DNA from: Apiospora phragmitis
Taxonomy: Eukaryota > Ascomycota > Sordariomycetes > Amphisphaeriales > Apiosporaceae
Reading direction: 5' to 3'
DNA: 64,000 bases
NCBI GenBank assembly: GCA_038363925.1
Contig: JAQQWL010000009.1
Span: 1,984,001-2,048,000, forward strand
Shown piece after piece: positions 1 to 12,024 of the stretch. The position numbers and the translations under genes are program-made. The notes beneath the pieces are model-generated. The model was not told the origin of the DNA. It saw nothing but the letters and a program-made list of their open reading frames with translations, and did not search any database. Position 1 is the first letter of the stretch. The number at the start of each line of letters is the position of its first letter.

Positions 1-429
1 CGCAGCGGTGGCTTCTGGATGGAACGAGTAAGTGAAAAGAAACATATGAACGCGCGCAAACAAACATGAGCTAACACATCTTGAAGTGGGGTGACGCACC
101 TATTCATTCGTTGGCTGCTGGTGTCCTGCTGGCTCCTCGCGACATCCACTACTTCCGTGACTTCGGTTACCGACACACGACCATCCAGCATTGTCCCGCC
201 AATGCTCCCCTCTCGCCAACTGCCCCGTACTCCGTACCTCGAGAAGACCACGCTTGACCCCAAGAAGCGAGAAGAGGAGGACGCGTACTGGGAGAGCTGG
301 GACCCCGAGAAGGAGAATGGTGTTGGCTGCCGTTGCCGTTGCGATACCGATATTGTCGACGTCGAAGGCAAGGAAGGCTCCTGCTTGGCCGAGTGGGTAG
401 ATGTTGCTGGCGGTTGGGCTAGCCCTTAA
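1..429 (+). CDS. 3' end of KTR/Mnt-type (GT15) alpha-1,2-mannosyltransferase, with a frame break
   Basis: Only the C-terminal part lies in the window; the gene starts upstream. Exons are 1-27 and 87-429. The intron at 28-86 has donor GTAAGT and a gctaacac branch site, and the splice is phase 0. Across the junction the frame reads GGFWMER then WGDAPIHSLAAG, followed by HYFRDFGYRHTTIQHCPAN, which is the conserved C-terminal core of GT15 (Kre2/Mnt1/Ktr) Golgi mannosyltransferases that extend O- and N-glycans with GDP-mannose. After CPANAP this frame would stop at about 258. The neighbouring frame continues with a plausible tail (RQLPRTPYLEK, CRCRCDTD, SCLAEWVDVAGGW) to TAA at 427-429. The switch sits at the CCCC run 207-210 and needs one C fewer or two more. 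The break is probably an assembly error, though a recent pseudogene is possible. Family call is firm; the exact KTR subfamily is not. Confidence 0.85.
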
Positions 430-959
430 ACGCCTCGCTCTTTTTCAGTCAGAACAGGAGTCTCGAGGCGGTGGCCTCACCATCCCACACCATGCCGTCT
501 CGCCAGCGAGCGAGTCGACTCCTATCCAAAGTACATACACAGGTTGTACTTGCATGCCCGCACATATCGCACTGGATTGAGGCATGAGTGCAATCCATTG
601 GCCAAAATGAATATGGCCTGCATCTATGTGTGAGGATGCTCCCGTGCCCAAATGCGTATCTCCACGACATGCATCGTGGTTACGGAAGCATCTTGTTTCG
701 ATTAATGATGGTCTTGGGAAAGGGCGCGGCGCAACCTAGAGAACAATGCGCGGCTCAGTGGGTAAAGGAATGGGATGGAGGATAGAGGAAGGAAGACATC
801 TTACGACGATTACCCCTCGGCCGGATTGCATGTACAATGAAATGAAAACTGGTTTTTTTTTGGTTCTCGCCTGGCGGATTAACACTTGCGTATATGGAAG
901 AGTAGTTGTGATGACACTGCACTTGTAGATTCTGGCCGTATCTACTTTAAATGATAAGG
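430..959. other. intergenic, convergent 3' ends
   Basis: This stretch lies between the 3' end of the GT15 gene and the 3' end of the DUF7702 gene on the other strand. It should hold both 3' UTRs. I see only short open frames and no RNA gene. Confidence 0.5.
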
Positions 960-1996
960 TTACTGTCTTCTCAACGGTACGAGTCTGCTGTTCTCCTCAT
1001 CAAGACATCGAGGCCGTGACCCCTGTCCCTCGCCCTTGTCGGCCTGGGGGGAGGAATACTCGCCGAGTCTATTACCGCCAGCTCGCTGCCGCCGCTGCGA
1101 GAGCCACAGCCAGGATAGGATCCCGTCTACGAATTTGCTCGCCTCATTTTGCTTCCCCGTCTTTCCCTCCTTCGGCGGCGGCGGCGGCGCGATCTTCATG
1201 ATGGTGAACACGCAAGCGTAGATGATGGCCAGCTCGGGCAGGAACGTCATGACCAGGTACGGCGTCGGCCGCCCCTTGACCGCGTTCCAGGCCATGTCGC
1301 CCGTGATCTGGAACACGAGCGAGTAGGCGGTGCGGACGGCGAGAAGGGGAGGCAGAAGACGGCGCAGCCGAGGGCGCGTCGCTCGTCGCGGGGAAGAAGC
1401 CCTCGTTGCTAGGCCTACGCCCGAAGGATAGCAAGCACGCCATGCCGCCGATCCAGAGGTACAGCGCCGTGTAGAGCCCGAAGCTCGCCCGCGTCAGGGA
1501 CGTGGGGGCGAGCGGATGCTCGCGCCGCGCGGCGGACGCGAAGCCGGCGATGGCGAGGCCTAGGTCGGCCCAGGTTAGGAGCTGCGGGACGTAGAAGGCG
1601 CGGGGGTCGATGGTGGGCACGGCGTTGTTTCTTTTTTTCACGTTGGCTCCGTTAGCAAACCAAACCAACATGATAGGGGGGAGGGGAGGCAACTTACGCT
1701 CGATGCATCAGCTCCAACAGCAAGAACGCGATGAGGACCATGCCGAAGGACTCGCACACGAAGACGCCGGCCCAGACGTTGTCGTCGTCGTTGGCCAGCG
1801 TGCCCAGCATGCAGCCCGCGCCGACGAGGCGGAAGACGGAGAAGACGGCGATGCAGAACCAGCCGTTGCGGCGGGGGGTGCCCAGGCGCTTGTGGCCGAA
1901 CAAGTAGACGCCAGAGGCCAGCGACGCCGCGAACAGGGTCACTTGGGCTACAGCGATGCCGTGGCGGAAGCCGAAGATATTGTGGTCGGCGCCCAT
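960..1996 (-). CDS. DUF7702-type multi-pass membrane protein, two frame breaks
   Basis: Start ATG is at 1996 and the stop ends at 960. Exons are 1996-1698 and 1630-960; the 67-nt intron has donor GTAAGT and the joined codon gives ELMHRANNAVPTIDP. The protein has about seven hydrophobic segments: an N-terminal IFGFRHGIAVAQVTLFAAS, then RNGWFCIAVFSVFRLVGAG, FGMVLIAFLLLELM, LYTALYLWIGGMACLLSFG, and a last one ending LPELAIIYACVFTIMK. This order and the ER-R-x-L loop before the penultimate helix fit the fungal DUF7702 family, whose function is unknown. After the FFP loop the frame must shift twice. Adding one G to GGGG at 1390-1393 gives FFPRDERRALGCAVFCLP, and one more at 1346-1349 gives LPLLAVRTAYSLVFQ. 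The C-terminal ~80 residues are polar and proline/lysine-rich. The two breaks 40 bp apart suggest sequence error. Confidence 0.75.
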
Positions 1997-3071
1997 GTCG
2001 TGGCTTTTCTACGTCCGTCTTGTTTCTTGGTGGCCCCCCGAATCTCGTGACTAGACTCTTCTTCTGCCCGGGAAATCCCCTTAGACAAGCTCGAATAGTA
2101 TTCCAGCTTCCACGACTTGTTCTCTCTCTATCATTCACTCTTTCTAAGTGAACAAACACGCTGAAGACTCCGGGAGACTGGTGAAAACAAAGCTGACTGA
2201 TATTCGATTATAAGGGGTGAAAAGCAATATGATGATCAAATGCTTCCTCTTCTTCCTCTTCTGGAATGACAACAACCAGCGACAGGCAGTCAACCAGCCA
2301 GCCATGAATATAGCTGGAACTTATATATCCATTGCTCTTCATACCTCCGCTCTATCGCAACAATTCGAGACAGTTAGGATACGTTGACCGGCATCTCATA
2401 GCCGTAAGATCAACTCCAGATTTGCTGCCTAACACAGGACAGGATATTGGAAACCACAAGACTAGGAATTGCGCCTACCTTTAGACAGGTTCCAAAATAA
2501 GCATTCTCCAATCTATGTGTCGAGACTGTGTTCTTTCGCCCAATGGGATGGCGACGTTGGCTGTGGTTGGCTTGGTGCGCTGTGTGGCACAGTCAGTAGT
2601 CAGTGGACCCTGCCTGCTTAAGCGAGTCCGAGTGCGAAGCATGACAAAGGCCGATAAGATACAGGCAGAGCTGCAACCAATGTTGATAAATCCATAGCTC
2701 TCTAGGTTAAAAGCGTCTTTCTGGGAGCAACCAGGAATCAGTCAGTGTCTCCATTTTCACTTATCACTCGGGATCATGTCAGGTACAGGTAAATTCACCA
2801 ACAGACCACTACGAACCAAGCAAGTAGAGGAGCCTGACCATCAAAAGTGGCACAGGGTAGAGAAACTCGCCACGCCGAGGTGCCTTCACGAGTATGATTC
2901 ACGGCAGAAAACATGATATGGGAGAATCGAAATGTATTGGTGCTCATCACAGATAGAGCGGTGTATATGAAAATCAGAAGTTACCCCTAGCCCTGAACGC
3001 CATGCCATGCAAAATTCGTAACCCCCAACCTAGAGCTGAATCCTCTGCCCTCTTGATCATCGGAACACCAC
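1997..3071. other. intergenic
   Basis: This is the promoter side of the DUF7702 gene and the 3' side of the lactonase gene. The longest open frame on the plus strand (2515-2697, 60 codons) lacks any recognisable protein signature. No repeat or RNA gene is seen. Confidence 0.45.
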
Positions 3072-4316
3072 TTAGGCGTTCTTGTTGGCCTTTCCCTTGG
3101 TAGAAGATGGCGCAGTGGCAGGAATCTCCAAGACAAACTGCGGACCGAATCCTCCAGTCTCCTTGGAGATGTCCGTGTTCACAATGGAGGCAATGGGTAC
3201 CGGGGACAGAAGGCCGCAGTTTTCGCTGCGCTGGAGGGCAACGATGCCGTTGGTGCCCTGGGGGTTGGCCACGAACATGATGCCCTGGTCCTTGTCCCTG
3301 CTGAGGCTCATCATGCGCGGGCTGATGCCGCCGCTGGAGACCTGGGCCTGGAACTCGAGCTTGGCCTGGCCGGCCTTGCCTTGGAAGGCGAAGAGGGAGA
3401 CGTTGTCCGTCTCGTTGCCGGAGAGGCGGTTGGTGATGTAGACGTCCCGCTGGTTGTTCGCGACCGTCAGCTCGCCAGCCGCGGCGGTCGTGGCGTTGAG
3501 GGGAGCGAAGCCGGGGCCGTACGAGCTTAGGGACTGGAGAGGGGTCAGGACCAGAGTGTCGTCGGCCTTCTTGGGTTCGACGGAGTACAGCTGGATCAGG
3601 TTCATTGTCTCGCACAGAATAACGTAGTGGGTGGGAATCGACTGCGGGTTGGCGTTGGTGTTGAGGAAGCTGCCATGGCGAGGACCGCAACCAGCAGGCT
3701 CGACCTTGGCCGTGCTGGTGATGGTGTAGTCCTTCTTGGAGTCCATGATATGGATGGCGTCGCCGCCAAGGTCATTGATGGCGAAGAAGCGGCCACTGGG
3801 ATTGGGGACAATCTGATGCGCGCGGTGGGTACCGTGCTTGGGGTTCACATCGCCCGTCAGGGTGACGTTCTTGATGAACTTCATGCTACCATCGGCAGCC
3901 GAAGTGTCCCAGATATCGACGGTGCCGTTGCTGTAAGACCCGCCAAGCAGGCGGGTCTTGTCGTGGTTGAACTCGAGGGAGACAACGCCGGGAGAGCCCG
4001 TCTTCTCCAAGATGGGCTTGTCGGACAACTTGCCGGTAGCCGGGTCGTAGTTGAACTGGCGGAGGGTGTTGCTGTTCTCATCGACGGCGTAGAGATGGTT
4101 AGGTCGCTTGAAGACCATCCAGCTGGCGGACTTGCCGGTCTCATTGACCTTGCTGATGGGCTTGAAAGTCTTGCCGTCGTACTGGAAAGAGAGAATCTGG
4201 CCGGCGGCGCCGACGATCAACTTCTTGTTGACGGCTCCCTGGTCCTGGCGGGGAATGAGCGAGGGTGCTGCTAGGGCCAGCCCCAGGTTCAGCATGAACG
4301 AGGTGAATCGTACCAT
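3072..4316 (-). CDS. secreted lactonase-fold seven-bladed beta-propeller protein
   Basis: The single-exon frame runs to an upstream limit at 4625, but the likely start is ATG 4316 (414 aa): it has purines at -3 and is followed at once by a signal peptide (MVRFTSFMLNLGLALAA, cleavage before PSLIPRQ). The body matches the fungal branch of the lactonase/6-phosphogluconolactonase-like propeller family (PF10282; relatives include carboxy-muconate lactonising enzyme). Visible signatures are SASWMVFKRPNHLYAVDENS, LEFNHDKTRLLGGSYSNGTV, HRAHQIVPNPSGRFFAINDL, GCGPRHGSF and a closing GGISPRMMSLSRDKDQGI. Several N-glycosylation sequons (NET, NGT, NVT, NAT) agree with secretion. The C-terminus is Lys/Ser-rich (SSTKGKANKNA) with no GPI tail. 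The substrate is unknown; members of this family have been linked both to cyclic-ester hydrolysis and to non-enzymatic roles. Confidence 0.85.
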   Translation of the reverse strand: MVRFTSFMLNLGLALAAPSLIPRQDQGAVNKKLIVGAAGQILSFQYDGKTFKPISKVNETGKSASWMVFKRPNHLYAVDENSNTLRQFNYDPATGKLSDKPILEKTGSPGVVSLEFNHDKTRLLGGSYSNGTVDIWDTSAADGSMKFIKNVTLTGDVNPKHGTHRAHQIVPNPSGRFFAINDLGGDAIHIMDSKKDYTITSTAKVEPAGCGPRHGSFLNTNANPQSIPTHYVILCETMNLIQLYSVEPKKADDTLVLTPLQSLSSYGPGFAPLNATTAAAGELTVANNQRDVYITNRLSGNETDNVSLFAFQGKAGQAKLEFQAQVSSGGISPRMMSLSRDKDQGIMFVANPQGTNGIVALQRSENCGLLSPVPIASIVNTDISKETGGFGPQFVLEIPATAPSSTKGKANKNA

Positions 4317-6830
4317 CTTGAGAAGAGAAATCAAATAATATCGTGTGTTTTGGTCTTGTGCGTCGAAGATTCGATCGAAGCGAATGTCTTTGTTAAAAGA
4401 AAGAAAAAGGTTGTGAGTGAAGTAGAAGTCGTTGGTGTGAGTGAGGGAAGTTGACCTTGTGGTGGGAGGCAGACTGTCTTGATGTACTGAACCGCTGTGA
4501 TTTGACCCAAAGGATCGAAAAGAGTCAAAGAAACAGGGATTGAATACAAAAAGTCGGATGTTGTTGTTGTGTAGAAAGAAGGCCAAGGCCGCAGGGTGAA
4601 TGACTCGTGGTGAGCAGACCGACAAAGCCAGGTGAATCCAGACGCGGGTACTTGTGCTGGGTGGCTGAAAGGAAGGTCAAGGGAGAGCTGAGCTTCCTTT
4701 GTTTGGACGACTGCAAACCAAGCAGGCAAGGAGAGGCAAAGAGAAGTGAGTACAAGCAAGTACTCTGCAGATGCTTATTAGCCCAGGCCAGACATGGATT
4801 GAGGGAAACAGTAATAGCAAAAACTGAAGGAATGAATGGGGCTCGGCTGACTTACTCTGTGTTCAATCGTATCTTCCTGTTTGTATGTATGCAGTGGTGG
4901 CTTAGTATTACTTTGCAGGTACCGCTGGATGGAAGCAGCAAGGGACCGGGAACATTGAATGCTGGAAAGAGGCTGAGGCAAAGTAGATATTGAAAGGCAA
5001 AGCAACCGAATAGACTGCAAAAGACGACGATAACGATGGTCCACCTATTTATTCTAAATTTTCTGGAGTAATCTATGCTATGCTAGCTATGAATGTGTGT
5101 TATATGCAGGTAAGCACAGAAAATGTGACAGGCCTGCAATCCTGAAGCCGATCCTCATCCAAAGACGATGATGTTTGCTGCAACGTCCTGGGCAAGCCCT
5201 CCTGAATATCCTATCATTTCAGCAGGCGATTTGGATAGAAAGCATTCGTCCTGTCTACCGGCTGTGCTAATGCAAAGCAAGGGGGGGCCGAAAGGCTGGG
5301 GTTTGGAGAATGTGATAGGCCTCACGGGTGCCGGAAGGTGCAGATGCACACGCTGGCTTACACCCGCCAAGATTCTCACAGCCCCTTAAACTTACCACCA
5401 TTAGGGGACTCAGCCAGCAACGGGCAGCGAGGCTTAGCGCTCTGCGGGGTAGGATATCCCCCAAGAAAGGAAGGGTGGCCTGGCGGCGTGGGCGGCGTGG
5501 GAGAGAGCCCCAGTGTTTGAATCAAACACACTCAGCATCGCTCGTCCAATCAATCCCACCAATCCACACTCTTTATCATGGGCATCCCTTGAAACATGGC
5601 GAATGCATGGAAATGATTCGCTCACAATGCACCCGATATATCCTGGTTCCTGGACTTGGGCTGGCACTGGCAATCTTGATAGGGTACAACTCTCAGGGAT
5701 TATTTAGCTTAGTGGCCTCCACAGAGCAACTGTATAACTGGATAAAACATGGATAATTTGAGTGTGAAAACCAGGGCCGGTACAGCTCCAAAAATCAGGT
5801 GATATGATTGGCAGTACCGATTAGTATAAGATCAATGCACAGAGTACTGATTGATATATCGTCAGAATAGTGCCGCACTAAGTTAAATGATCCCTGGGAG
5901 TTGTACAATCAAGGAATGAATGGATACCACAACACATGCACCATTCGCATCAATAGGAATCCCCAACTATGCGTCCCTATTGACAGGAAACTAGTGGCAG
6001 AACCAACAGTCTCTATCTTGAAACTCCAACCAATACACAAACCGCCTTTATCACCATCATCATAGGAACACTTTTGCTAGAGCGTTTTGCCATAGAGTCC
6101 ATCTCGGTTGTATATTCGCCATACGACGTATAGGCCTGATATCGCGAAAGGTGGTATGTATGTGACATGCTATCTGGGAGGAGTTTCAAAGCACCACAGG
6201 CAGGCTCTAATGAGGGCTGTATACTGCAGGTGCTTGCGACAGTCGAACATATGTGTGTGTTGATAATAAGAAGTAACCTCTAAACAGGTAAACATGAGCA
6301 GTAATACAGGTAGCTTGGGGAGACATCGAGCCTACCCTGCTAAAGAGGGATCGTTAACTCGGTATTAGCAGCATCAATAGTATAACCTAGAGAGAACATG
6401 TTAAAACACAAGTTGAAAAACATGATTTTAAACTGGAATTGGCTTTCCATTGTCACTTTTTACACATGTACAATAACAAGATTATGTACAGGCCATGGCT
6501 TGCAGCCTACTTCCTTCGTCCCCTTAGCATAAGCCTTTTGAGCCCCGGCCTATTCCACCGAGACGTACCCGTCCCAAGGCCCCCTGTCACCTTGCCCGTT
6601 TAATTCTTAAAGGAGTGGACAGCATTTTACGCCATTAAACACCTTCTCCCAACGTAACCTCCCTTGCGGGAGTTAATAAAAAATAATACTGTAAAGTCAG
6701 AGATACAAGAATCGTAAGAGCCCATAATCAAGAGAGAAATTGGAATGAGTTTGATATGCAACGCTTGCGCCGCCCTTGATGCTATTGAATGCCGTGGCCA
6801 TTGCTTGGCCTATGTGTGCGAATTGCAGAG
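4317..6830. other. intergenic with probable long leader of the lactonase gene
   Basis: From 4317 to about 5050 the minus strand is CT-rich and intron-like, consistent with a long 5' leader of the lactonase gene. From 5700 to 6780 the sequence is noticeably AT-rich with no open frame of note. A run of seven G lies at 5281-5287. No RNA gene or transposon signature is recognised. Confidence 0.4.
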
Positions 6831-8327
6831 TTAGAGCCAAAGCATACCAGCAACAGCAATCAGAGCCGCGAAGGCACTGGCACCGAGAGCACGTTCTTGC
6901 TTGTAGCCTTCGTTGACGTTTCCGCCGGTGGGTTGGTTACAGTCTTGCGCGAAGCCACTCTGCGTGCATTTTGGTGCGACGCCGGCAGGAGTCGGGCCGT
7001 CACCACTGGTGCCAGAGCCAGCGTCGGGATGAGCTGCCGCTTGGCCGTTGGTACCAGGACCACCGCCGCTCAGACCGGGAATGACCTCCATAGTCTGAGT
7101 GGTCGAAGACTTGGCATAGTCTTTGTCCATATCCAGGCCAGTTCCGAGGAGGGATTTCAATACCGTAGGCTTGTCACCGTCACTAACGGACGTGTTGAGC
7201 CCCTTGTAGTCCGTGATCGTGTAGCTCTTGCCTGAGTTCGTCCCGGGCGCGCTTTTGGTTTTGTAGCATTCGATCTGCACCGAGGCAACAGTGGCAAAGT
7301 CGTAACCGTAACTCTTAATGTCATCGCTGTTCCAATCGATTGCACCACCAGCCCAGGCAACGGTTCCCGGCGCGTTCGTGTCGGCACCGCCGGGCCAAAG
7401 AGACAGCTGAACCCTGGATGGGGTCTGAGGAAAGTCCCATTGGTTGGACGTCTTATTCCATGTGTCGGATTTCTTTTGCACACGGCCGACTTTGCCGTCC
7501 ACGAGCCAGGTGATATCGTCAGGCGTCCACCGGATCTCATAATCGTGCCAGTTCTCAAAGGTGTCTGAAGTGCCGGTAATATTGCCCGAATGCGTGTCTG
7601 TATATCAGGATCAGCAAGCCGGAAAGTTACAGGCTCTGGGCAGCGGCAGTTCTCAACTTACAGTCAGGGATACCCTGGAAGTAGTAATTGGTTTGAGTTA
7701 CGTCCAAATCGGCACCCACCCACTCAAAGTCAATTTCATCCTTGACGTCGCTCATGAGAATAAAACCGGTCACAACCCCACGACCTCGACTTGTCTTCAT
7801 TCTCGCCTTGACATTGCCGTACCACATATACGCGGTCGACGAGAGAACAGTTCCGGCGGTGCGGGGTGGCATGGTCAGGAGCAAGCCATCGTCGCTGGAC
7901 AGCGGTGTGCCCTGGGCAACCCATTCAGACTTGGATGCATCGCCCAGATAATCCTGCACATCAACGACTTTGTCGGTCGAGCCCATCTTCATGTCCCGGT
8001 CTATGCATACGGGCTCCGGGACGCACGCATCAAGCGAGAAGGAGCTTCGAGGGTCGCATCCGCCCAAACAATACGCACCAACACCGCATTGGCCATATTC
8101 TACAAGGTGGTGGTTAGACAAACTCGATGCACGCCGGTGGATTCTTTGTGCACAAGGCGGCGCATGTACGAAATGCAGATGAAGGGGGATTGTCACAACT
8201 TACGGGAGCAGCAGGGGGTCTCTTTGGGACATTTGGAGGTCTGAGAGCAGGTTGCCGGTTTGTCGGCGGCAAGGACAACTGACGCGCCCAGCAGAGCAAC
8301 GCCCACGGGAAGTATTGTCCGCCTCAT
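6831..8327 (-). CDS. Crh-type GH16 chitin-glucan transglycosylase with CBM18-like domain, GPI-anchored
   Basis: Exons are 8327-8204, 8099-7662 and 7597-6831; introns of 104 and 64 nt have GTAAGT donors and phases that match (442 aa). Residues 1-21 form a signal peptide. A cysteine-rich stretch follows (TCSQTSKCPKETPCCSQYGQ then CGVGAYCLGGCDP), which resembles a chitin-binding CBM18 knot. The catalytic site is DEIDFEWVG, the GH16 ExDxE motif of Crh/Crf enzymes, preceded by the substrate-face strand GVVTGFILMSDVK. Downstream EIRWTPDDITWLVDGK and LSLWPGGADTNAPGTVAWAG are typical Crh blocks. A Ser/Thr/Gly-rich linker and a C-terminal hydrophobic segment (ALGASAFAALIAVAGMLWL) indicate GPI attachment. 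These enzymes transfer chitin chains onto beta-glucan in the wall. Family and topology are firm; the paralogue is not assigned. A TATATAA lies at 8500-8506 upstream on this strand. Confidence 0.93.
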
Positions 8328-11300
8328 TTCGAATCGATAATTCGGGATGGACTTATGCGTGTATGCACGGGGCGTTTGAATGACTCGGAAGATGCCGGTG
8401 TCAAGCTGGCAGGAGCGACAGGAAACGAATGCAGGAATCCGAGCGTTTCGAAACAGTTCGTTTGACGTTCGAAGTTGTCGCAAATCGTGGCAAGGGGGGT
8501 ATATAATGCGACGCGATTCAAAGACTCTTGATTCAAAGGCGCCGAGTAAGGTGGTGCGGTCGTTTGGTTCGAATATCGAAGCGTCTGTCTCTTTGTGAGG
8601 AGCAGCCCAAGAGAGGACACAATGGCACTGTCAAGAGCGGATGGCGATGCAGCGTCCCGATCTGTGTTCAGGCTGTGGCAACGGTTTGTCTGTACGACCT
8701 GGCTAACGATAGTGAAGGAAAATCTAGCGGGTTTGAGGTGACAACCAGGAAATCCCCTCTGAACGCGCCAAAGTCAAAACGAATGAAATGGTGGTTATTA
8801 ATTTATAGTGACACCTTTGGGAGTGAGTAGGAAAGAGAGGGAGAACCGGGCCCGATTCGGATCTGGAGATGGATGGACGACTTTGAGGTCAGGTCAGAAG
8901 CAGGTCAGGCCTGGAAGGGGGCTTGGGGGCTTGGGGTTGTCACCTTGTCACTCGGCACCGTCCCAATTCGAGTGGAATGGTCGTCCAAACAAGCGGAACA
9001 TGCGTCTTGTAACTTGTTAGGGGACGCAAGCTCGGCTGCTACCTCACTGGCTGCTTGATGCAAAATCCGCCAATCTTGTAAATAGTGGCGCTCGTAGTGC
9101 CCGTATTAGAATGCGCTAGGCAGTAAGCTGGGCGATCTAGACTGCTAGCAGCTAGGGCGCTCCATGCGGTTAAAACAGGGCATTCTGACAGGGACAGGTC
9201 AGCAGCAGTAGGGTGGTATCTAGCATCTTGCAATAATTCCATTCAATGCAAGGGAATCTTGAGGCGTTCTGCTATGGACGAGCACGCAAATCAAAGAGGC
9301 AGTCGGGATACGGAGTACGCAATACACAGCTGGTGCTCTATTACATCACTGTCCCGGAGAGATCTGGATTGACGACGGGAGGGGCAGTTCGGCTGGGACA
9401 GTGGCAGGTGTGGGAACAATAACAACAACAACGACGAACAATGCGGGAGAAACAAGTTCTAAATTAAGCAGGCAAGTATTCCAGCAGATGCTACGGGGTC
9501 CGCATCAATCTACCAAAACCAATTGGTCTGCCAACCACTGGTTGCTACTAGCTCGTCTGAAATATCCACGCCATCTGGCCTCCGCTATCCATTTCTAGGC
9601 AAGCGTGACAAGCTTGGCGCAGCTGGCGCAGCAGCTGGGACCTGAGGGTCAACGTCCAAGTCCAGCTATTGATGGATGGATAAGTAATCTTGATGGATCA
9701 TTCATTGAAGGGTGTCACGTCAAGTGAATTGCTGTGTCAATCGTAGTCGATATTGTGCAGTTGTTGCAGCAAATCATGGCAGTGGGGAAGACGTCGGATT
9801 GCTCATGACATGGGTACACTAAATACGAGCAACGTGCAGGTGACCGACCCCGTGCCCCGGTCGCCTTGCATAACAGTGTGGAATTGCTTATCGCCCCGGG
9901 CGGCAGGCAGGTAGTCTAGGGTGGATAGGGGTCCAGATTACTAAAGAACAATAAGGTACAATGAACTGAAGCTTTCGAGTACTTAATAATAATATTCAGT
10001 TATAATTTCAAATCAAAATAAACCGAGATAATACATAATATAATCAATTCATTCGAGAACAAAATGATATAGCATATGTATTATATGGTGTGCATCTCCG
10101 TATGATTACCAAAAACTGTCGAGGCTGGCAGGTGGCACAGGATGAGGAACTTCGATACTAAGCATTCTTTGCCAAGGAATCATCCAGATCTGCGCCATAT
10201 AGTTGATCCACAGCTGATTTCTTGTTGCCTACCCCGTTACTCCGTACTTACCCCGACATCGACGATACCATCCACCCAAGATGGTTTTTCCCTTGGTAAC
10301 TTGAACTTGGTAAAGAGTGCCACCAAGTCGCAAATGTCGACTCCGAGGTAGGCTACCCGCACTTTGCACAGGCTAGGATAAGCAGCCAGTTCCAGTTCCA
10401 GAGTATTTCTTTGGGGATGAATTGATGCTCTTATCTTGAAACTTCCCACGGGTCATTCTTCGGGTTAAATACGGATGAACAACTCAGCATCTGCATCGCG
10501 CTTCTGAATATTCGAGGGTATTGCGTCAGTTGCGCGCCTTCGTCGCAAAGTTCCACCAAAGCAGTAAGAATCCATTCATCGACGTGTTGGTTTCCCTCGG
10601 TGGGTCACCTGGTCGCGACACAGAATCAAACTCGCTCTCCAGAAGATGGATGTCCCAGCATACCCACTATGTCTGTACCCGCCTCTCCAGGGACACAGGC
10701 AGAAATGCACCGCAGAGGGCGCTGCCGCATTTGAAGAAGCCTCTTCCATGGCATCTTTTGAGCCTGGACTTGCCGGGACATGGTGGACCAAACCATTTTC
10801 TGGGGTCGGGCGAGCTCTCAAGATGTCGATCGCCACAGCTTCCATGGCAGCGATCGCATAGGGGTAGTAACAGCGATGTTCGTCGTTGATACGCTGTGCC
10901 TGTGTTCACCTCTCAGTCAGGGCCATAACTCCGGACACTTGAGTATCACCAGGTCCCCTCGGCCGCTCCACGATCGAGCCGGATTCCGTGTGGCCGCGCG
11001 TGCTCGAGTCCCATGGTTGAGCCCATTCGAGCATAACGCCATCGTGGGAGGAGGAGAAGAAGGAGAAGAAGAAGCAGCATGTATCCAACCACAGGCCGCG
11101 TCTTTTCAAGCCTTGAGGAATAATAGACTGTTCCTGTGACTAGTGTCAAAACGCTCTCAGTCAGCACTCGCAGGAAGTCAGAGTTCAACGACATCATCGG
11201 CACATTATGAAAAGTCAAGACCGACCAAAGAACAAGGTGAAAAACATAATCTTGTTCGCAACTCTATAGTAAAGTTTCGATCCTTATTCACCTCGCAGTC

Positions 11301-12024
11301 GGAAAACACAGATTCGCGTATCACTCCGACTCGAGTCGAGCCAAGCCATAAAATTTACTAGAGCAACAATGATTCCACTTTGATATATGTGGTCGGCATC
11401 AGCGGCAGCGAAATCGCGGCGATGGTGTTCCAGAATGCCCTCTAGACCAGGACAAGTCTAACGCCAGGTCGGGCTGACAATCTCTAACACGGGAAACTCA
11501 AAAACAGCAGCACACGCTCTCCATGCGTGGAAGTTGAGAGAGTTACTCGGGCCCTTCCACTAGCGTGGTCATGCCTCAGAGCTATTTACATTTTCCCCCG
11601 TTTGATCTAAGATATCGCTCGAGAGTATTGCGGGAGGAAAGTAAAGCGGTCCCTGCCCCAAACCATGATGACAGGGTGAACAGGGCCAGAGGAGAGAGAG
11701 TTGCCGGACGGAGAGCTGGAAACAACGTTAATGGTCATAAACAAGAACCTTGAGAGGGCAGGCCTTTGATGATAATAATGCTAGCGAGCCTCCCTCTCCC
11801 TACGCAATGCTTCTATTCTTCTATGCTATTTCTTTCTATCTCGTTCAATCTCACTAATTGTAATCTCTTCTCATTCAGCGTCATGGCACTGAACTAATCA
11901 TCGTCAGCACGACCAGGAGGCGTCGTTCGCCGACGCCCTAGATCCTAACAGCCTTCTGCAACGGACTCGGGGAGCCACGTACGTACGTAAAAGAAATACA
12001 GACAGGCCGCAGCCAAAAGCAACC
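8328..12024. other. intergenic, promoters of divergent genes, no convincing gene
   Basis: About 3.7 kb lies between the Crh gene and the Nudix-fusion gene, which diverge. The AT-rich patch 9950-10100 and the purine-rich microsatellite-like tract 11048-11078 stand out. A 71-codon plus frame at 10646-10861 has some codon structure but no recognisable domain, and I do not call it a gene. The last ~260 bp, CT-rich, should be the leader of the gene starting at 12025. Confidence 0.4.
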
